This document shows positions 7,010-14,820 of a stretch of DNA of 21,273 nucleotides, in pieces. A program made the position numbers and the translations under genes. Each line of letters begins with the position of its first letter. The stretch's first letter is position 1. Origin of the DNA: Candidatus Fermentibacterota bacterium (GTDB lineage Bacteria; JAFGKV01); assembly GCA_016928395.1 (NCBI GenBank), contig JAFGKV010000158.1, forward strand, positions 1 through 21,273. The letters run 5' to 3'. The notes beneath the pieces are model-generated. The model made no database searches and was not told the DNA's origin. It was given only the letters and a program-made list of their open reading frames with translations.

Positions 7010-9145
7010 GTGATACGACGAGGTTTTGGCCCGCTGCTCTTGTGCCCGCTCGTCGTGACTGCGTCGTGGCTTGGGTGCTGCCGCAGGGCAACCGAGTTGA
7101 GGCTCGCGGACGTGTGGCCCCTCTGCTGGATCGAGGAAGATACTCGGGTGATTCCAATCGGACTCGGCTCCGGTCGTCACTACATCGAAGGGTTCTTTGC
7201 GCCGGGTGATACCGGTCGCGCCATGAAGGGTGGCATGGCTGCCCTGCGAATCGATGCCGTATCGGGGGGGCCACGATCGCTGGTTTTCGAGTTGACCGCG
7301 CCTCCTGCCGGAGGGGAACTTCGGGTCACCGGCCCCCGGGGTCACGTAGTGGTGAGCTCGTCAGTCGACTCAGGCAGGCGGCTGGTGTCCGGAGTCGTTC
7401 CTGCAGGGGCCCTGGCGGACGGAGAGAACCGATTCATCGTGATGTGGAGATCGGCTGCACAGGGGCCGGCGGGCGGGATGGCCATTCGGGAGGCGTGGGT
7501 GAATCCGGTAGGGGAGGGGAAACTCTCCTATGTGGACTACGATAGTCTCCGCGATGATCTTCATATTGGTGCAGGGGCCTCGGTCGAAGTGTTTCTGGTG
7601 CCTGACCGCAAGGCCTCCTTAGGCTTTCGAACTCGGGGTGACGGTGTGGCGGCCATCGAAGTCGCGCACGATGGCCACGAACCGGAGATGGTCCTGGTCA
7701 AGGATGCAGCATCTCGCCCTCTGAAGTGTTCTGTGCCTGTTCCGACGAGGAAGAACTCGAATCTGATGGGAGTCAGGCTCATGACTACCGAGCGAAGCCT
7801 CACCTCGTGGAGCAACGTAGTCTTTTCTGGCCTGGCTTCTCCTGAGTGGATGGTCATTCCTTCGGCATCGCCTGGGCGATCTCGCGCCGACCCATTGAGG
7901 TCGTCGAACATTCTCGTCTATGTTGTCGACACGGTTCGAAGGGATCATCTTCAAATCTACGGATACGACCGTCCGACGACCCCCTACCTGGCCGATCACG
8001 TCAACGAGTGGTCCATATGGGACAATTGCCAGAGCCTTTCCTCATGGACACGGCCTTCCACCGCGACCATTCTGACCGGTCTTGACCCTATCGCGCACGG
8101 CGCAATCACGGAGGCCAGTTCACTGGCGCCCGGCGTGCCATCCATTTGGGATCCTTACCGGCTCAAGGGCTGGGAGGTCGCCTATTTGACGACCAACGAC
8201 CACGTGGACACACGGTGGGGGTTTGCCAGGAACGTCGATTTCTACCGCCATTTCGAGACATCCCCGATTCGTCGGACAATCCATCTTGCCGCGGACTCGC
8301 TGCACCTAGCCTTCCTGGCCTGGCTCGACCACAGGGAATCGCCAGAGAGGCCTTTCTTCGCCTACCTGCACGCGACCGATCCGCACGGGCCGTATACGCC
8401 GCCAAAGGATCTGATCCCCCTCTTCTATCCTGAAGGCTGTCCGAGTATCGAATCCATTTCGTCTGAGCGCCTCAAGTTGATGGTATGCCCGGGTAACGTC
8501 GAACCTTGGGAGCGGGATGCCGCTGAGGCGCTGTACGATGCGGAAATCGCGGCGTGGGATGGAGAGTTCGCCCGTTTGCTCCGTGAGCTGGATGGACGCG
8601 GCATTCTGGAAAAGACGGTCATTCTTCTGACCAGCGATCACGGGGAGGAGTTCGGGGAGCATGGGTCGTTTTCCCATGGCCTGACGCTGTATCGCGAGCA
8701 ACTCGAGGTTCCGTTTCTCGCCCGCATCCCCGGAGTAGGCGGCACCAGGCGACATGAGCCCGTGGACCACCGTGATGTCCCTGGGCTGCTTGGCTGGATC
8801 ATGGAAGATCACGATCAGTTGTGGACGCCCCCCATGCGGCCGAATCGACCATCGCACTTGAGCCTGCGAGGCTTCGAGAAGGCGCGGCTTCAGACCGATG
8901 AATTTGCTCTGATTTGGCACACATGCCCCATTGGATCCTGTGGCATCCCTGTGCCCGAGTTTGAGCTGTTCCTGAAGGATAGCGCAGAGACAGCAGATGT
9001 TGCGGATCACCATGCCGTGTTGTGTCGCGCAGGGAGAGCAATGCTGGACGGGTGGATCCGGTCTGCCGCGTACTCAGAGCCGCGCTCACTTGACGAGCGA
9101 ACCATGGATCATCTGCGGCTCCTGGGCTACATCACGGATGAATGA
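7010..9145 (+). CDS. sulfatase-like lipoprotein with Thr nucleophile
   Basis: From GTG 7010 the 711-residue product starts with a lipoprotein signal (RR, a leucine-rich core, then WLGC at about residues 20-23), so it should be lipid-anchored outside the inner membrane. About 270 residues of beta-rich sequence follow, then a sulfatase/alkaline phosphatase superfamily domain from about 300: VVDTVRRDH (D307), WTRPSTATILTG (T347), HATDPHGPYTPP, and TSDHGEEFGEHG (D543, H544). A true type I sulfatase needs Cys or Ser for formylglycine; here the position is Thr. The Asp/Thr/Asp/His set is like LtaS-type phosphotransferases. The real substrate is unknown. The frame is open back to 6944, but that start lacks a ribosome binding site and would bury the signal peptide. 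A paralogue follows downstream. Confidence 0.85.
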   Translation: MIRRGFGPLLLCPLVVTASWLGCCRRATELRLADVWPLCWIEEDTRVIPIGLGSGRHYIEGFFAPGDTGRAMKGGMAALRIDAVSGGPRSLVFELTAPPAGGELRVTGPRGHVVVSSSVDSGRRLVSGVVPAGALADGENRFIVMWRSAAQGPAGGMAIREAWVNPVGEGKLSYVDYDSLRDDLHIGAGASVEVFLVPDRKASLGFRTRGDGVAAIEVAHDGHEPEMVLVKDAASRPLKCSVPVPTRKNSNLMGVRLMTTERSLTSWSNVVFSGLASPEWMVIPSASPGRSRADPLRSSNILVYVVDTVRRDHLQIYGYDRPTTPYLADHVNEWSIWDNCQSLSSWTRPSTATILTGLDPIAHGAITEASSLAPGVPSIWDPYRLKGWEVAYLTTNDHVDTRWGFARNVDFYRHFETSPIRRTIHLAADSLHLAFLAWLDHRESPERPFFAYLHATDPHGPYTPPKDLIPLFYPEGCPSIESISSERLKLMVCPGNVEPWERDAAEALYDAEIAAWDGEFARLLRELDGRGILEKTVILLTSDHGEEFGEHGSFSHGLTLYREQLEVPFLARIPGVGGTRRHEPVDHRDVPGLLGWIMEDHDQLWTPPMRPNRPSHLSLRGFEKARLQTDEFALIWHTCPIGSCGIPVPEFELFLKDSAETADVADHHAVLCRAGRAMLDGWIRSAAYSEPRSLDERTMDHLRLLGYITDE

Positions 9146-9211
9146 GCACTAATTCAGCATGAGGCTCTTCAAGGGTTCAGTGCTGATTGGGAGCCGAAGC
9201 TCTCGCACCCT

Positions 9212-9278
9212 GATCGTGGGTTGGTACGCCTACACGCCACGCGCAGCGATACGATCGTGGAATACCTCTTGATCGTGG
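9212..9278 (+). repeat. three GATCGTGG octamers
   Basis: The 213-bp gap between the two sulfatase-like genes carries the octamer GATCGTGG three times, at 9212-9219, 9253-9260 and 9271-9278, all in the same direction. They precede the GTG start of the second gene by about 80-150 bp. They could be operator sites, but no promoter is evident. A short frame from ATG 9159 ends after about 35 codons and is not convincing. Nothing else is seen in the gap. Confidence 0.35.
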
Positions 9279-9358
9279 AGGGCACTGAACCCCGCAGTGC
9301 TGTGGCGGATGCGCGCCGGTTACGAATAGTGGATGTCCACTCTCGGAAGGGAACGGAT

Positions 9359-11155
9359 GTGAAAACGATACGAGCCTTTGTCTGTCTACTGTGCCTACTC
9401 GTGGCAGCGTGCCATACTGACACTGCCAAACCTTCCGTCTGGAGCACGGAGATTGCCCACCTCCCGGGAGTCTGGAGGGTTGTGCCCCGGCCGCGGAGAC
9501 CTCACGTGGTGTGGTCGGAGATGGCGAGGGCTCGCGATCCGTCCGCGGCCACGTGGCGGCAGAGACCCGCATGCCGCGGTGATGAGGCCATTGTCTTTTC
9601 CTGGGGTCTTCGGGGAGGCGCGACGATTCACGGCACTCTTGCGGGACGAGGGCTCACAAACGCCAAGGTAATGGTGCGTCTCATCGGCAGGGGCGAGGAT
9701 GAATTCTGGCCTCTCTGGGTGTGGCGGCCTGAAGCGGAAGAAAGCAGGGCAACCTTCACCGCGTCGGTACCCCAGGGCGGCCGGTGGGTCGGTGGGGTGA
9801 TTACGATAAGCTGTCAGAATCCGGCGGACGCGTCCATTGAGGTAGCACGTCTGTCCATAGAGGAAGTCCGCCCTCCACAACCACGCCCCAACCTGATCTT
9901 GGTGACACTGGATACCTTCAGGGCCGACCACCTGTCCTGCATGAACCATGAGTCGGCGCCAACGCCAACGCTCGACTCCTTGGCTTCTGCCGGCGCTTTG
10001 TTCGAGCAGGCGGTGTCTACAAGCCAATGCACCGGTCCATCCCATGCCAGCATGCTGACCGGGCTGTACTGCTTCGCTCACGGGGTATACCGGAATGAAG
10101 ACGGGCTTTCTCCAGACGCGACCACCCTGGCGGAAGTGCTGTCATCGGAAGGCTACCGAACGGTGGGCGCAGTCAGCATCGCCCACCTCAACCCCGCAAC
10201 GAGCAATCTGGGTCAAGGGTTCGATGTCTTCCTCGAAAGCCAATGGCCACGGCTTGGTGGCGAACCGGCTGATGTTCGGACCGCCGAAGTGCTGCGGACC
10301 CTGCAGTGTGCGTCCGCTGATGACTCTCCATTGTTCATGTGGCTTCACTACTTCGATCCCCATACTCCCTATACGCCCCCGGATGAATACACGCACGGTT
10401 GCCCCCGAAAGGTCATGCCGGACGTTCGATATCTTCGAGGCATGGGGAGCGTAGCCTACGATCCTGCACGCGGACTGGTCAACGATCCCGCAGGAGAAGT
10501 GGAACGCTATTGCGGAGAGATCCTGTTCCTCGACCACCACCTGGGCGAGCTGTTCGCCGGCCTGCGTGTGCTGGGCATTCTGGAACATGCTGTGGTGATT
10601 GTCATGGCCGACCACGGAGAGGGTCTGGGCGAACACGGAATATACTTCGAACACGCGGGCATGTTCCAGGAGGTCCTCCATGTGCCGCTGATCATCAGTG
10701 GAGCGGGCGTCGCCGCCGGTGGGCGTGTTTCGGTCAGGGCCAGCGGCGTGGATGTCTTTCCAACGATGCTGGCTCGGGCGCGTAGTAAGAGCATGCCTCA
10801 GAACTACGGACGAGACGTGCTCCCGCTCACGACCGGCACGCGAAGGAGTCACCATGCGGTGATTTTCGCTGAGTCGGTAAACAGGGCGATCTGCGCAGCA
10901 TGGAAAGGCGACGGGAAGCTGGTGTGGATACCTGATGACAAACCGCAAGACTGGAGCGTACCCGAACGCATCATGTGGTTTGACATCGCACAGGACCCGT
11001 CCGAGGTGAACAACCTCATTGCTGCGCACTCAAATCAGGCGCAACGACTCAAGGACGAATTCGACAAAGCGGCGGCTCGGCCGGTGGTGTCCTTGAGAGC
11101 CCATCAAGGCTCAGCGGATACGGATCGGCTTCGGGCGTTGGGCTATGTGGAGTAG
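9359..11155 (+). CDS. second sulfatase-like lipoprotein with Thr nucleophile
   Basis: From GTG 9359 (AGGGA about 6 nt upstream) the 598-residue product begins with a lipoprotein signal whose lipobox is LVAAC near residue 18. About 150 residues of beta-rich sequence come next, then the sulfatase/alkaline phosphatase domain: LVTLDTFRADHLS (D185), CTGPSHASMLTGL (T225 at the nucleophile position, Cys224 just before it), HYFDPHTPYTPP, and MADHGEGLGEHG (D418, H419). It ends in DRLRALGYVE, close to the DHLRLLGYITDE end of the gene upstream, a tail often seen in this subfamily. It is therefore a tandem paralogue with a shorter N-terminal region. The likely chemistry is phosphate or phosphonate ester transfer or hydrolysis on an envelope or extracellular substrate, but this is inference. 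An upstream in-frame start at 9221 would bury the signal peptide. Confidence 0.86.
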   Translation: MKTIRAFVCLLCLLVAACHTDTAKPSVWSTEIAHLPGVWRVVPRPRRPHVVWSEMARARDPSAATWRQRPACRGDEAIVFSWGLRGGATIHGTLAGRGLTNAKVMVRLIGRGEDEFWPLWVWRPEAEESRATFTASVPQGGRWVGGVITISCQNPADASIEVARLSIEEVRPPQPRPNLILVTLDTFRADHLSCMNHESAPTPTLDSLASAGALFEQAVSTSQCTGPSHASMLTGLYCFAHGVYRNEDGLSPDATTLAEVLSSEGYRTVGAVSIAHLNPATSNLGQGFDVFLESQWPRLGGEPADVRTAEVLRTLQCASADDSPLFMWLHYFDPHTPYTPPDEYTHGCPRKVMPDVRYLRGMGSVAYDPARGLVNDPAGEVERYCGEILFLDHHLGELFAGLRVLGILEHAVVIVMADHGEGLGEHGIYFEHAGMFQEVLHVPLIISGAGVAAGGRVSVRASGVDVFPTMLARARSKSMPQNYGRDVLPLTTGTRRSHHAVIFAESVNRAICAAWKGDGKLVWIPDDKPQDWSVPERIMWFDIAQDPSEVNNLIAAHSNQAQRLKDEFDKAAARPVVSLRAHQGSADTDRLRALGYVE

Positions 11156-11208
11156 GGGAGAGGGTGTCCGCAAGAACGCGGGGTTCGGATGTCAGTCGTG
11201 GGTGCCCG

Positions 11209-11234
11209 TTCTTTCCCCATACCCCGGGGAAGAA
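11209..11234. terminator. hairpin between convergent genes, possible bidirectional terminator
   Basis: TTCTTTCCCC (11209-11218) pairs with GGGGAAGAA (11226-11234) with one bulged base and a 7-nt loop. It lies between the second sulfatase-like gene and the convergent lipoprotein gene. The A/T-rich outer stem could work in both directions, but there is no long T-run. Confidence 0.4.
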
Positions 11235-11270
11235 TTCTCGCGCGATTCAATGCAATCGAGACACGCTATT

Positions 11271-11804
11271 CTAGAGAACGGTTACGGAGACCCGGAGGGG
11301 CTTGACACCCTTCGATTCAAACCACGCCACCTTTTCCTCGATCATGTCCCACACCAGTCGGTATCTGCCCGGGGTCGCGGGAGCCTTTACTCGGCATTGG
11401 AAGAACACTGCTGCTTCCGGTGGGGTGTCCTTTCTCAGCAATGCGCGCCCCTCTTCGCCTCGTAGTCTCTTGTTCTCCTCATTTGTCCAGTAGAATCCCA
11501 ACTTGGTCGGACCTTCGGTGGACCACGCACGGTCGCTGGTGTTCCGCACCTTGACCAAGACTGTTACGGTGGAATCGGCGAACATCTCGTGAGGAGTTGC
11601 GTGTTCGACAATCGAATAGGAGTAGGCCGCAGTCTTTGCCTCGGGGGGACGCGGTCGTGCGACCATCGAGTCTCTCGTGGTGGCTTCCTGCCCGGCCGGC
11701 TGCTCCTTCACGAGGACCTGTCGTTCCATGGGAGCCTCGGTGCGAGGTTTCGAGCATGCGCCGATGACCAAGAACGTGCAGAGTACCGCTACGCAATCCT
11801 TCAT
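11271..11804 (-). CDS. small lipoprotein with FW/NBR1-like Ig domain
   Basis: The 177-residue product from ATG 11804 has a GGGAG ribosome binding site about 7 nt upstream. It starts with a lipoprotein signal ending VIGAC (about residue 17), so it is probably membrane-anchored. A linker rich in Pro, Glu and Arg follows to about residue 60. The rest (about 65-177) is one beta-sandwich-like domain: VLVKVRNTSDRAW, KLGFYW, VKAPATPGRYRLVWDMIEE, VAWFESKGV. These spaced Trp and the PGxYxLxWD and WF patterns fit the bacterial Ig-like domain related to the FW domain of NBR1, often found on envelope-glycan proteins. No catalytic residues are seen, so a binding or structural role is likely. It is convergent with the sulfatase-like gene and divergent from the protease gene. 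A longer frame to 11885 lacks support. Confidence 0.75.
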   Translation of the reverse strand: MKDCVAVLCTFLVIGACSKPRTEAPMERQVLVKEQPAGQEATTRDSMVARPRPPEAKTAAYSYSIVEHATPHEMFADSTVTVLVKVRNTSDRAWSTEGPTKLGFYWTNEENKRLRGEEGRALLRKDTPPEAAVFFQCRVKAPATPGRYRLVWDMIEEKVAWFESKGVKPLRVSVTVL

Positions 11805-11961
11805 CAAGACTCTCCCTTCGTGTCGGTGAAGGCGACTACGCCCATAGAAGACAACCAAGGTAGGCACCAGGGACTTGGGGATCAAGGCGGGGCTTCAAGA
11901 TCGAGGGGCAGGCAGGAATGTCGAACCCAAAGATGTACCCCAGATCCCATCGAACCCGTCG

Positions 11962-11995
11962 GGAGACCGCTCTGTTGCGGAGACCGCTCCGTTCG
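11962..11995 (+). repeat. 17-bp tandem direct repeat upstream of the protease gene
   Basis: Two adjoining 17-bp units beginning GGAGACCGCTC (11962-11978 and 11979-11995) agree at 14 of 17 positions. They lie 44 bp before the GTG of the S41 protease, in the 234-bp gap between two divergent genes. This could be an operator or a chance duplication. The remaining gap (11805-11961) shows no clear promoter; a basic frame from ATG 11918 crosses into the protease gene and is judged spurious. Confidence 0.35.
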
Positions 11996-12038
11996 CACAT
12001 CTTCCGTGGATTGATCCCTCGCATTCTGGAGGAACTCC

Positions 12039-13658
12039 GTGATTCTCAGCCTGCTCCGGGCCACCATGCTCGGTTTCACAATGACGCTGCTCGCAGTGTC
12101 ATCCCCGTCTGATCCGTCCCTGAGGGAACGGCTTCGAGACTTCTCTTCCATTCTCAGGATGATACGGGACGACTATGTCGACAGCGTGGACACACATCGT
12201 CTCATTCTTCACAGCATCGAGGGCATGCTCAATAACCTCGATCCGCACAGCGATTTCCTGGATGCCGACACCTACTCGAAGATGACGGAGGAACACCGGG
12301 GGTCCTTCTTCGGGGTCGGAATGACAATCGCTGTCCAGAACGGCAAACTGACCGTCATATCACCCATTGAGGGGACACCCGCAGCCCGTGCAGGGATCTT
12401 GACGGGTGATCATGTCGCCGCGATTGACGGCACACGCACTGAGGGCATCACTTCGGATCGGGCCGCAGAGCTTATCAGGGGGCCCAAAGGATCTCGCGTC
12501 ACCATGACCGTCCGCAGGGAAGGCGTCGATCAGGATATGACATTTGAGCTCGTGCGTGACGAGATACCCATTTCCAGCGTTCCCTATGCGTTTTTTTTGG
12601 ACGAAGGCATCGCCTACATCAGGCTGGCGCGATTCGCGAAGAACACTGCTGCTGAAATGGACGAAGCCCGGCAACGACTACTGGCTCGGGGGGAGATTAC
12701 GGGGGTCATACTCGACTTGCGCGGTAACTCGGGGGGACTACTCTCCTCCGCCGTTGAAGTGTCTGATCGTTTCCTCGAAGGAGGGCGGCTCGTCGTCTAT
12801 ACCTCAGGTCGTATTCCCCGCAGCAATCAGAAGGAGATTGCCACGGGTTCGCGGACATGGCCGGCTGAGCCTCTGGTGGTAGTGGTCGATCGAGGGAGCG
12901 CCAGCGCCTCAGAGATAGTGGCAGGCGCCGTACAGGATTGGGATCGCGGCATCGTGGTAGGTCGAACCACGTTCGGCAAGGGGTTAGTTCAGAATGTCTA
13001 CGAGCTGGCCGAAGGCAATGCGCTGAAACTGACGACTGCCCGTTACTATACGCCCAGCGGACGAAGCATTCAGCGGGAGTACAACGGCACCCGACTTGAC
13101 TACTATCGGCGGGCCGGGCACGCAGAGGAGGACTCGCTGCTTCCAGTCACCCGTAGCCACGGCGGGCGACTATTGCGGGGAGGAGGAGGGATTGTCCCGG
13201 ATGTGATCCTGCCGGAACCGCGCCGGCTCTCCCGTTTGGAAGTTGAAGCCCAGCGACGAGGGATAGTCTTCGAGGAAGCTTCTCACCACTTGGCCCGCAC
13301 TCCCGGGATGCGTGACGAGTTCGGGACTTTTGAGGAGTTCGATGCTATCTTCAGTCCTTCCGAGGGTCTGGAGGACTCGTTGAAGGCCTCGTTCGAGCGT
13401 GCAGAGGTATTGATAGACCAGGTTGAGTGGGATGCCGCCCGAACCGCGCTGCTCCAAGCGCTCAAGGCTGAGATCGCCGGACATTTGTGGAGTCCTTCGG
13501 AACGATTTCGAGTCTTGATTCGGGATGACGACGACCTCCTGGCCGCTATGGAGCGTATCGACGACGCCCGTACACTGCTGGAGGGCGTTTTGCTGCCCGG
13601 TCGCCCCGACTCGGTCCAGTGGCCCGGAGAACGTCTTGACATGCCGCAGGCAGGCTGA
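12039..13658 (+). CDS. S41 family C-terminal processing protease
   Basis: The 539-residue protein starts at GTG 12039, 6 nt after GGAGG. An N-terminal hydrophobic segment with small residues suggests export to the periplasm. Residues about 30-80 match the usual helical lead-in (IRDDYVDSV, MLNNLDPHSDFLD), about 88-175 is a PDZ domain (GVGMTIAVQNG, GTPAARAGILTGDHVAAIDG), and the peptidase core follows, with GSASASEIVAG giving catalytic Ser289, and FGKGLVQ giving Lys314 and Gln318, the Ser/Lys/Gln set of CtpB-type proteases. After the core there is a helical region of about 150 residues, as in many longer CTPs. Such enzymes trim C-termini of secreted or membrane proteins. The next gene is 71 bp downstream on the same strand. 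Confidence 0.93.
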   Translation: MILSLLRATMLGFTMTLLAVSSPSDPSLRERLRDFSSILRMIRDDYVDSVDTHRLILHSIEGMLNNLDPHSDFLDADTYSKMTEEHRGSFFGVGMTIAVQNGKLTVISPIEGTPAARAGILTGDHVAAIDGTRTEGITSDRAAELIRGPKGSRVTMTVRREGVDQDMTFELVRDEIPISSVPYAFFLDEGIAYIRLARFAKNTAAEMDEARQRLLARGEITGVILDLRGNSGGLLSSAVEVSDRFLEGGRLVVYTSGRIPRSNQKEIATGSRTWPAEPLVVVVDRGSASASEIVAGAVQDWDRGIVVGRTTFGKGLVQNVYELAEGNALKLTTARYYTPSGRSIQREYNGTRLDYYRRAGHAEEDSLLPVTRSHGGRLLRGGGGIVPDVILPEPRRLSRLEVEAQRRGIVFEEASHHLARTPGMRDEFGTFEEFDAIFSPSEGLEDSLKASFERAEVLIDQVEWDAARTALLQALKAEIAGHLWSPSERFRVLIRDDDDLLAAMERIDDARTLLEGVLLPGRPDSVQWPGERLDMPQAG

Positions 13659-13718
13659 TAACTACGTGTTCGAGTGTTCCGTGACTGGCATTGCCAGGCG
13701 AACCTTTCCTACATGACC

Positions 13719-13729
13719 GGAGGTGATCC
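13719..13729 (+). promoter_or_regulatory. unusually long Shine-Dalgarno sequence
   Basis: GGAGGTGATCC directly precedes the ATG at 13730 and is complementary over 11 nt to the conserved 3' end of bacterial 16S rRNA. The GGAGG core is 6 nt from the ATG, an optimal distance. It fixes the start and suggests strong translation of the secreted protein. Confidence 0.75.
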
Positions 13730-14722
13730 ATGGTTCGTGTGCTGGTGACTCTCGTGCTGCTCGTGAGTGGGGCAGCCGCAACTACAATCCAGGACGTTCA
13801 GACGAATCCCGGCCTCGTTGGCACGATCGTCACCGTGGAAGGCGTGGTGACAGTGCCCAATTCCGTGTATTCGTCAGCGCCCAACAAGATTGCCGTAATT
13901 CAGGACGGTACAGGTTCCTGGAGCGGCATTATGATCTACTGCAATGCCGGCTTACCCACCGTCAATCTAGGCGAACGGCTGGAGGTAACGGGGACGGTAG
14001 CCGAGTATTACGACCGCACCGAGCTAGACCTTGCCGATCCGAGCGATGTGACGGTTCTGGGGTATGAGGGCGTGCCTCCTGTAACCTGGATCACCGCCCA
14101 CGACATCTCTGACGCGAATCCCAGCGTCGCAGAGGGATACGAAGGCGTTCTGGTAGGCATCGAGAACTTCACCGTGGCGGAGATTGGGCCATACGAATAC
14201 ACTGCCCAGGATGGCAGCGGTTCATGTCTGATCGGATGGTGGTCGGTTGAGTGGAGCGAGTGTCCGGTCAATCTCGGCGACATGTACTCCTCAGTCGTGG
14301 GTACGGCGGATTACTCATACAGCGCGTACAAGCTGCAGCCCCGTTTCTCCAGCGATTACAACTTTCCGGTTCCCGTGGAGTTCGCGACCCTCAGCGCTCA
14401 GTCTCGCGGCACCGAAGTGGTCATCCGCTGGAGCACTATCACGGAGTCCGACAACTTCGGATTCAACGTACTCAGGAGCGAAGCCGTCAGCGGTCCGTTT
14501 GCCCGCGTGAATGAACAGCTTCTCCCCGGCGCAGGTACTACCATGGTGCCCCAGGTCTATCTGTTTGCCGATCGGCATGTAACACCAGGTGTGACCTACT
14601 TCTACATGGTTCAGGACATCGCCACCGACGGCGCGACCCAGGATCATGGACCTGTCTCGTGTACGTTCACGCCCCAGTCCACATCGTCGTGGGGTGCTAT
14701 CAAGGCGCAATTCGCGGATTGA
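13730..14722 (+). CDS. secreted protein with tandem OB-folds and Fn3-like C-terminal domain
   Basis: The 330-residue product starts with a clear signal peptide (hydrophobic to SGAAA near residue 17). Two OB-fold-like modules follow: about 19-110 (QTNPGLVGTIVTVEGVVTV, GERLEVTGTV) and about 135-210 (GYEGVLVGIENFTV, AQDGSGSCLIGW). This layout resembles nucleic-acid-binding OB domains of secreted nucleases. Residues about 217-320 form a Fn3-like domain (VEFATLSAQSRGTEVVIRWST, NFGFNVLRS, GVTYFYMVQDI). The protein ends SSWGAIKAQFAD, a short tail after the last domain. No catalytic motif is visible, so a binding role is likely. The N-terminal half is paralogous to the next gene, which adds a PLD domain. 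It ends just before a strong hairpin. Function is not recognised beyond the domains. Confidence 0.82.
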   Translation: MVRVLVTLVLLVSGAAATTIQDVQTNPGLVGTIVTVEGVVTVPNSVYSSAPNKIAVIQDGTGSWSGIMIYCNAGLPTVNLGERLEVTGTVAEYYDRTELDLADPSDVTVLGYEGVPPVTWITAHDISDANPSVAEGYEGVLVGIENFTVAEIGPYEYTAQDGSGSCLIGWWSVEWSECPVNLGDMYSSVVGTADYSYSAYKLQPRFSSDYNFPVPVEFATLSAQSRGTEVVIRWSTITESDNFGFNVLRSEAVSGPFARVNEQLLPGAGTTMVPQVYLFADRHVTPGVTYFYMVQDIATDGATQDHGPVSCTFTPQSTSSWGAIKAQFAD

Positions 14723-14736
14723 TTTTGCGTGAGTGA

Positions 14737-14765
14737 GCAGGCGGCCCGCATGCGGGGCCGCCTGC
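14737..14765 (+). terminator. strong GC hairpin between the two OB-fold genes
   Basis: GCAGGCGGCCC (14737-14747) pairs perfectly with GGGCCGCCTGC (14755-14765) around a 7-nt loop, 14 nt after the stop codon. No T-run follows, so it may be a weak or factor-dependent terminator, or an mRNA 3'-end stabiliser that lets the downstream gene be expressed differently. Confidence 0.6.
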
Positions 14766-14820
14766 GTGCGTCACCCCCCGAGCCCGTCACCCGGCCTTTC
14801 CCTCGAATAAGGAGTTCCCC

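Noticed and set aside
9221-9358. Upstream in-frame extension of the second sulfatase-like gene
   Set aside because: It would place 46 polar residues before the lipoprotein signal, and GTG 9359 has a ribosome binding site.
11918-12112. 64-codon basic frame before the S41 protease
   Set aside because: It crosses into the protease gene, is Arg/Pro/His-rich like a shadow frame, and has no known motif, despite a weak AGGCAGGA site.
13685-13697. Palindrome CTGGCA-T-TGCCAG between protease and OB-fold gene
   Set aside because: The 1-nt centre cannot form a hairpin loop, and one short palindrome in 71 bp is weak evidence of an operator.
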